DNA from: Beijerinckiaceae bacterium
GTDB lineage: Bacteria > Pseudomonadota > Alphaproteobacteria > Rhizobiales > Beijerinckiaceae
DNA: 64,000 nucleotides
Assembly (NCBI GenBank): GCA_027533425.1
Contig: JAPZUD010000006.1
Location: 1-64,000, forward strand
Reading direction: 5' to 3'
Part shown: positions 60,361 through 64,000 of the stretch, piece by piece
How positions within the stretch are numbered: position 1 is the first letter of the stretch
Layout of the letters: each line of letters starts with the position of its first letter
Notes under the pieces: model-generated
Database searches by the model: none
The model's input: the letters and a program-made list of their open reading frames with translations, nothing else
Told to the model about the DNA's origin: nothing
Translations under genes and position numbers: made by a program

Positions 60361-61359
60361 TCAATCGGCATAGACGCCGGCGCCATCGATGATCTTCTTC
60401 CATGCCGCGATCTCCGACACGAGATGCTTGCCAAGGAAGGCCGGGTCGGCCTGGGCATCCGTGGCCACGTCGGTCGAGAGCTGCGCGAGCCGTTGCAGGA
60501 TGACCGGATCCTTCAGGGCTTCCTTCAGCGCCTTGTTGAGCTGGCTGATCACCGCCGGCGGGGTGCCTTTCGGCGCATAGAGCCCGTGCCAGACCGTCGC
60601 ACGGAAGCCGGGCAGGCCCGAGGCCGCAAGCGTCGGCAGGTTGAGCCCCTTGACCGGTTCGGTCGAGGTCACGGCGTAGGCCTTGATGACATTGCCCTGG
60701 ATCTGCGGCAGCGCGGAAGTGATCTGGTCACAGAGAACGTCGACCTTTCCGGAGACAAGATCATTCATCGCCGGCCCGGTGCCGCGATAGGGGATCTGCG
60801 TCATCTTCACGCCGAGCTGGCCCATCAGCATCAGCCCGCACAGATGCGAGCCGGACCCGACGCCGGCATGGGCGTAGGAAACCTTCTCGCCATCCGCCTT
60901 CAGCTTGGCGAAGAGCTGCGGCAGCGAATCCGTGCCGAGATCCTTCCGGCTGACCAGCACAAACGCGCCATCCGTCATCATCCCGACCGGCGCGAAATCC
61001 GCGATCGGGTCATAGGGCAACTTGCGGTAGAGTGTCGCCGTCGTGGCGTGGCTGATATGCGAGACCAGCAGCGTGTGGCCATCCGGATCGGCCTTCGCGA
61101 CCCGGGCAATCCCGACCGTCGAACCGGCGCCTGCGACGTTCTCGACGATGATCTGGCCGCCGATTTTCTGGCTCATCGATGCGGCAAAAAGGCGCGCAAT
61201 CGTATCGCTGGGCCCGCCGGCCGCGAAGGGCACGACAAACGTGATCGGCTTGGTCGGAAAGGCCTGCGCCGCACCCTGGACCAGGAATCCGCAGAGAAGC
61301 ACCGATGTGATTCGCATCAGGCTGGTTCGAAGGCGTGAAAAAGCGGGTCGGTTCTGCAT
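60361..61359 (-). CDS. Tripartite tricarboxylate transporter (Bug-type) binding protein
   Basis: The 332-residue periplasmic protein has a signal peptide (about 14-33, LMRITSVLLCGFLVQGAAQA) and the Bug fold: PTKPITFVVPFAAGGPSDTI, GQIIVENVAGAGSTVGIARV and GLYAPKGTPPAVISQLNKAL. Perfect GGAGG precedes ATG 61359. Bug proteins bind carboxylates; the TTT system SlcHFG carries sulfolactate in Chromohalobacter. No TctA/TctB membrane genes are in the window, so either they are elsewhere or the protein is an orphan sensor. Confidence 0.9.
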   Translation of the reverse strand: MQNRPAFSRLRTSLMRITSVLLCGFLVQGAAQAFPTKPITFVVPFAAGGPSDTIARLFAASMSQKIGGQIIVENVAGAGSTVGIARVAKADPDGHTLLVSHISHATTATLYRKLPYDPIADFAPVGMMTDGAFVLVSRKDLGTDSLPQLFAKLKADGEKVSYAHAGVGSGSHLCGLMLMGQLGVKMTQIPYRGTGPAMNDLVSGKVDVLCDQITSALPQIQGNVIKAYAVTSTEPVKGLNLPTLAASGLPGFRATVWHGLYAPKGTPPAVISQLNKALKEALKDPVILQRLAQLSTDVATDAQADPAFLGKHLVSEIAAWKKIIDGAGVYAD

Positions 61360-61528
61360 CGTTTCCTCCGATATGGTCGACGGCCCGGTGCCTTTTCGGC
61401 GCTCTTCGGTTGGGCGGGTCCGTCCTGAGACTTGAAGTTTCGGCAAAGGCGATAAAGCATGCAAGAGTTTCGTGGTCCGGATCTCTCGGGATCTGAACCC
61501 TCCGTCGTCCATTCCGGTCCCGGGTCCC

Positions 61529-63010
61529 ATGCGTCGCAACCTTCGCTTCATCTTCCAGGGTTCGCTGGTCGAACTGAATGAGATCGACCCGAACCGCATG
61601 CTGCTGGAATGGCTGCGCGAGACCCGTCGCGCCACCGGCACCAAGGAAGGCTGCAACGAGGGCGATTGCGGGGCCTGCACCGTGATCCTCGCCCGCTGGC
61701 AGGGCGATGCCGTGCGCTACCAGCCGGTCAATGCCTGCATCCTGCTGCTCGGCATGGTCGATGGCTGCGAGGTCCTGACGGTCGAGGATCTCGCCAAGGG
61801 CGGTGCGCTGCATCCGGTCCAGCAGGCGATGGCGCGTCATCACGGCGCGCAATGCGGCTTCTGCACGCCTGGCATTGTGATGAGTCTTGTCGCCGCTTAT
61901 CTGGCCGAGCCGCGCCCGGTCTCGCGCGAGACCATCGCCGAATGCCTTGCCGGCAATCTCTGCCGCTGCACCGGCTATCGCCCGATCTTCGATGCCGCGG
62001 CGGAAGCGCTGGCCGATCCTGTCCCCGAAAATGCCGGCTTCGGCATTCCGGACAAGGCGGTGGCCCTCCGCGCACTCGCAGACGGACGAGACCTCATTCT
62101 CGGCCATGATGACCGGTTCTTCGCGGCACCGGCGCAACTCGATACCCTCGCGGAGATGGCGGCCAGCCATCCAGAGGCCACTCTGGTCAGCGGCGCGACC
62201 GATGTCGGTCTCTGGATCACCAAGAAGCTGCAGGACCTGCCGAAGATCATCGCCCTCAACCGCATCGAGGGCCTGAAGACCATTGCCGAGGACGAGACCA
62301 CGCTCTTCCTCGGTGCCGGGGTTACCCATGCCGGGGCCATGCCGGCGCTTGGCCGGATCGATCCCGATCTCGACACGCTGATGAAGCGCTTTGCCTCGCG
62401 GCAGGTGCGCGCCTCGGGCACGATCGGCGGGAACATCGCCAATGGCTCGCCGATCGGTGATCTCGCCCCGGCGCTGATCGCCCTCGGCTGTACCCTCCAT
62501 CTCCGATATGGCGCCGAGAGCCGTGACCTGCCGCTCGAGGATTTCTTCATCGCCTACGGGAAACAGGATCGCCGGCCCGGCGAATGGGTCAGCGGCCTCA
62601 CGATCACCAAGCCGGGGCATGGCAGCCATTTCCGTTGCTTCAAGATCTCGAAACGCACCGACGAGGATATCTCCACCGTGATGGGTGCCTTCCGGATCGA
62701 ACTGGATGCCGAGCGCCGCATCGTCGCGGCGCGCATCGCCTATGGCGGCATGGCCGCAACGCCGCGCCGCGCGGCGAAGGCAGAGGCGGCCCTGGTCGGC
62801 CTGCCGATCGCCGCCCCGGCCGAATGGGCCGCCGCCCTGCGGGCGCTCGCAGAGGATTTCCAGCCGATCAGCGACATGCGCGCCACAGCCGGCTACCGCT
62901 CCCGCGTGGCCCGCGCCCTGCTTGGCAAGGCCCTGACTGAAATCGGCGGGGCGCGCAGCCTGACGCGGATCCAGCCGCGCGGCTCCGTCGCGGAGGCGGC
63001 CCATGTCTGA
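61529..63010 (+). CDS. xdhA: Xanthine dehydrogenase small subunit (2Fe-2S and FAD)
   Basis: The 493-residue cytoplasmic subunit has two 2Fe-2S domains, CNEGDCGACTVILARW (about 39-54) and CGFCTPGIVMSL with CLAGNLCRCTGYRP (about 105-150), then an FAD domain (about 190-360, LVSGATDVGLWITKKLQDLP) and the CODH flavoprotein C-domain. It moves electrons from the Mo site of XdhB to NAD+. I start at ATG 61529 (MRRNLRFIFQGS). It is divergent from the Bug gene, with a 169-base shared promoter region. Confidence 0.94.
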   Translation: MRRNLRFIFQGSLVELNEIDPNRMLLEWLRETRRATGTKEGCNEGDCGACTVILARWQGDAVRYQPVNACILLLGMVDGCEVLTVEDLAKGGALHPVQQAMARHHGAQCGFCTPGIVMSLVAAYLAEPRPVSRETIAECLAGNLCRCTGYRPIFDAAAEALADPVPENAGFGIPDKAVALRALADGRDLILGHDDRFFAAPAQLDTLAEMAASHPEATLVSGATDVGLWITKKLQDLPKIIALNRIEGLKTIAEDETTLFLGAGVTHAGAMPALGRIDPDLDTLMKRFASRQVRASGTIGGNIANGSPIGDLAPALIALGCTLHLRYGAESRDLPLEDFFIAYGKQDRRPGEWVSGLTITKPGHGSHFRCFKISKRTDEDISTVMGAFRIELDAERRIVAARIAYGGMAATPRRAAKAEAALVGLPIAAPAEWAAALRALAEDFQPISDMRATAGYRSRVARALLGKALTEIGGARSLTRIQPRGSVAEAAHV

Positions 63011-64000
63011 GACATCGCTCGACGGAATGCCGCAGGAAGGCGCGCCCGCCCTGCTGGAAGTGGTGCACCAGCCGCTCCCGCATGACAGCGCGCTCCGCCA
63101 TGTCCAGGGCAATGCGCCCTATATCGACGATATTCTCGAACCGGAGGGAACGCTGCATCTCGCCATTGGCATGGCGCCGATTGCTGCAGGCGAGATCCTG
63201 GCGCTCGATCTCTCGGCGGTCCGGGCCGCACCGGGAATCGTGGCGGTGCTGACGGCGGAGGATATCCGGGGCAAGAACGATGTTTCGCCGGCTCTCGGTG
63301 ACGAACCGATGCTGGCCGCGCGCGAGATCAGTTTCCATGGCCAGCCGGTCTTCCTTGTCGCCGCCACCTCGCGCAAGGCAGCCCGGCTCGCGAGCCGGCT
63401 CGCGCGGTTCGAGACGCGTGCCGAAACGCCGGTTGTCTCGGTGGCGGATGCCCGTCAGGCCGGCGGCACGGTACTGCCGGATTATGCCTGGGAGCGCGGC
63501 GATGCCGCGGCCGCCCTCGCCGAAGCCCCGCACCGGCTCGAGGGTGAACTCGAAATCGGCGGGCAGGAGCATTTCTACCTCGAGGGCCAGATCGCCTTCG
63601 CCATCCCCGGCGAGGATGGCGACATGTTCGTCCATTCCTCGACCCAGCACCCGAGCGAGGTCCAGCATATCGTCGCCCGGGTCATGGGCACGGCCGATCA
63701 TGCGGTCACGGTGGAATGCCGGCGCATGGGCGGCGGCTTCGGCGGCAAGGAAAGCCAGGCCAGCCATTGGGCAGCCCTCGCCGCCTTCGCGGCGCAGGTG
63801 ACCGGGCGGCCCTGCAAGCTGCGGCTCGACCGCGACGACGATTTCGCCCTGACCGGCAAGCGGCACGATTTCCTCTCGGCCTATGCGGTGGGTTTCGACG
63901 GAACGGGCCTGATCCGCGCGCTCGATATCCGGCACGATGCCCGCTGCGGCTATTCGGCCGATCTCTCGCTCGGCGTCATCGACCGGACCATGTTCCATAC
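63003..64000 (+). CDS. xdhB: Xanthine dehydrogenase large subunit, N-terminal part (cut by window end)
   Basis: The ORF begins at ATG 63003 (MSETSLDGMPQEG), overlapping the xdhA stop by 8 bases, and stays open to the window edge (332 codons), so it is missing from the ORF track. It shows the molybdopterin-subunit text LPHDSALRHVQGNAPYIDDI, GGQEHFYLEGQIAFAIPGED, HSSTQHPSEVQHIV and CRRMGGGFGGKESQ. This is the hypoxanthine/xanthine-oxidising Moco subunit. Its cofactor shares Mo insertion steps (MoeA) with the formate dehydrogenase. Confidence 0.93.
   Translation, partial: MSETSLDGMPQEGAPALLEVVHQPLPHDSALRHVQGNAPYIDDILEPEGTLHLAIGMAPIAAGEILALDLSAVRAAPGIVAVLTAEDIRGKNDVSPALGDEPMLAAREISFHGQPVFLVAATSRKAARLASRLARFETRAETPVVSVADARQAGGTVLPDYAWERGDAAAALAEAPHRLEGELEIGGQEHFYLEGQIAFAIPGEDGDMFVHSSTQHPSEVQHIVARVMGTADHAVTVECRRMGGGFGGKESQASHWAALAAFAAQVTGRPCKLRLDRDDDFALTGKRHDFLSAYAVGFDGTGLIRALDIRHDARCGYSADLSLGVIDRTMFH

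Noticed and set aside
61010-63112. 700-residue minus-strand ORF opposite xdhA
   Set aside because: Shadow of xdhA; no start context and no family match.

Overview
The window is GC-rich DNA from an alphaproteobacterium, most likely of the Hyphomicrobiales (Rhizobiales). The evidence is gene content and order: prs / rplY-pth-ychF, apt next to petABC with trmL-hemF divergent, cca next to a small DUF6111 gene, and a moxR-DUF58-DUF4159 block. A perfect CtrA-type box (TTAA-N7-TTAAC) also fits that class. No rRNA, tRNA, CRISPR array or prophage was seen, and I cannot name the species.

Layout. 1-3.0 kb: two tandem small secreted Cys proteins, a creatinase-like M24 protein that lacks the usual metal ligands, an exported PAAR protein and a lipoprotein. 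3.2-9.9 kb: housekeeping genes (prs, rplY, pth, ychF), a double-hotdog MaoC protein, and a methylthioadenosine-type nucleosidase facing apt. 10-17 kb: the cytochrome bc1 operon, divergent trmL-hemF, then cca, DUF6111, CoA pyrophosphatase and DUF1285 on the minus strand. 17.4-24.3 kb: a MoxR-DUF58-BatA-like membrane operon. 24.3-27 kb: GNAT, NUDIX, metallophosphoesterase and YbaK genes.

27-46 kb is a formate dehydrogenase island. On the plus strand are fdhD, mobA and a 45-residue membrane peptide. On the minus strand one long unit runs from a lipoate/biotin-ligase-like gene through DUF6505, DUF6352, DUF3305, DUF3306, an HTH-TorD fusion, fdhX and fdoGHI to mobB and moeA. A divergent 688-residue polyferredoxin, a WD40-cytochrome c fusion, a TusA protein, a TTC38-like TPR protein and a YeeE/YedE thiosulfate-type transporter follow. 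The enzyme would be a Tat-exported, Cys-containing (not selenocysteine), membrane-anchored formate dehydrogenase, with cofactor synthesis and insertion encoded alongside. A 269-bp MITE-like element with 33/34-bp terminal inverted repeats sits inside this unit and supplies the stop codon of the gene before it.

46-61 kb is a carbon/organosulfur accessory region: an OpgC-like acyltransferase, a thiamine-diphosphate enzyme, a hydroxypyruvate/2-oxo-tetronate isomerase-like protein, a solute-binding protein, a PfkB kinase, a GntR regulator and a plus-strand operon. The operon reads as 3-sulfolactate catabolism: a UxaA-type two-subunit lyase (SuyA/SuyB), a YeiH/UPF0324 exporter, a D-2-hydroxyacid dehydrogenase (SlcC-like), an LDH2-type dehydrogenase (ComC-like), an aldehyde dehydrogenase (candidate sulfolactaldehyde dehydrogenase) and a YitT membrane protein. 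A TTT-type (Bug) binding protein follows. The two dehydrogenases would interconvert sulfolactate enantiomers through sulfopyruvate, the lyase would release sulfite and pyruvate, and the exporter would remove the sulfur anion. The assignment is inferred from families and context. The window ends in xdhA and a truncated xdhB, a second molybdoenzyme that would share the molybdenum cofactor genes of the formate dehydrogenase island.
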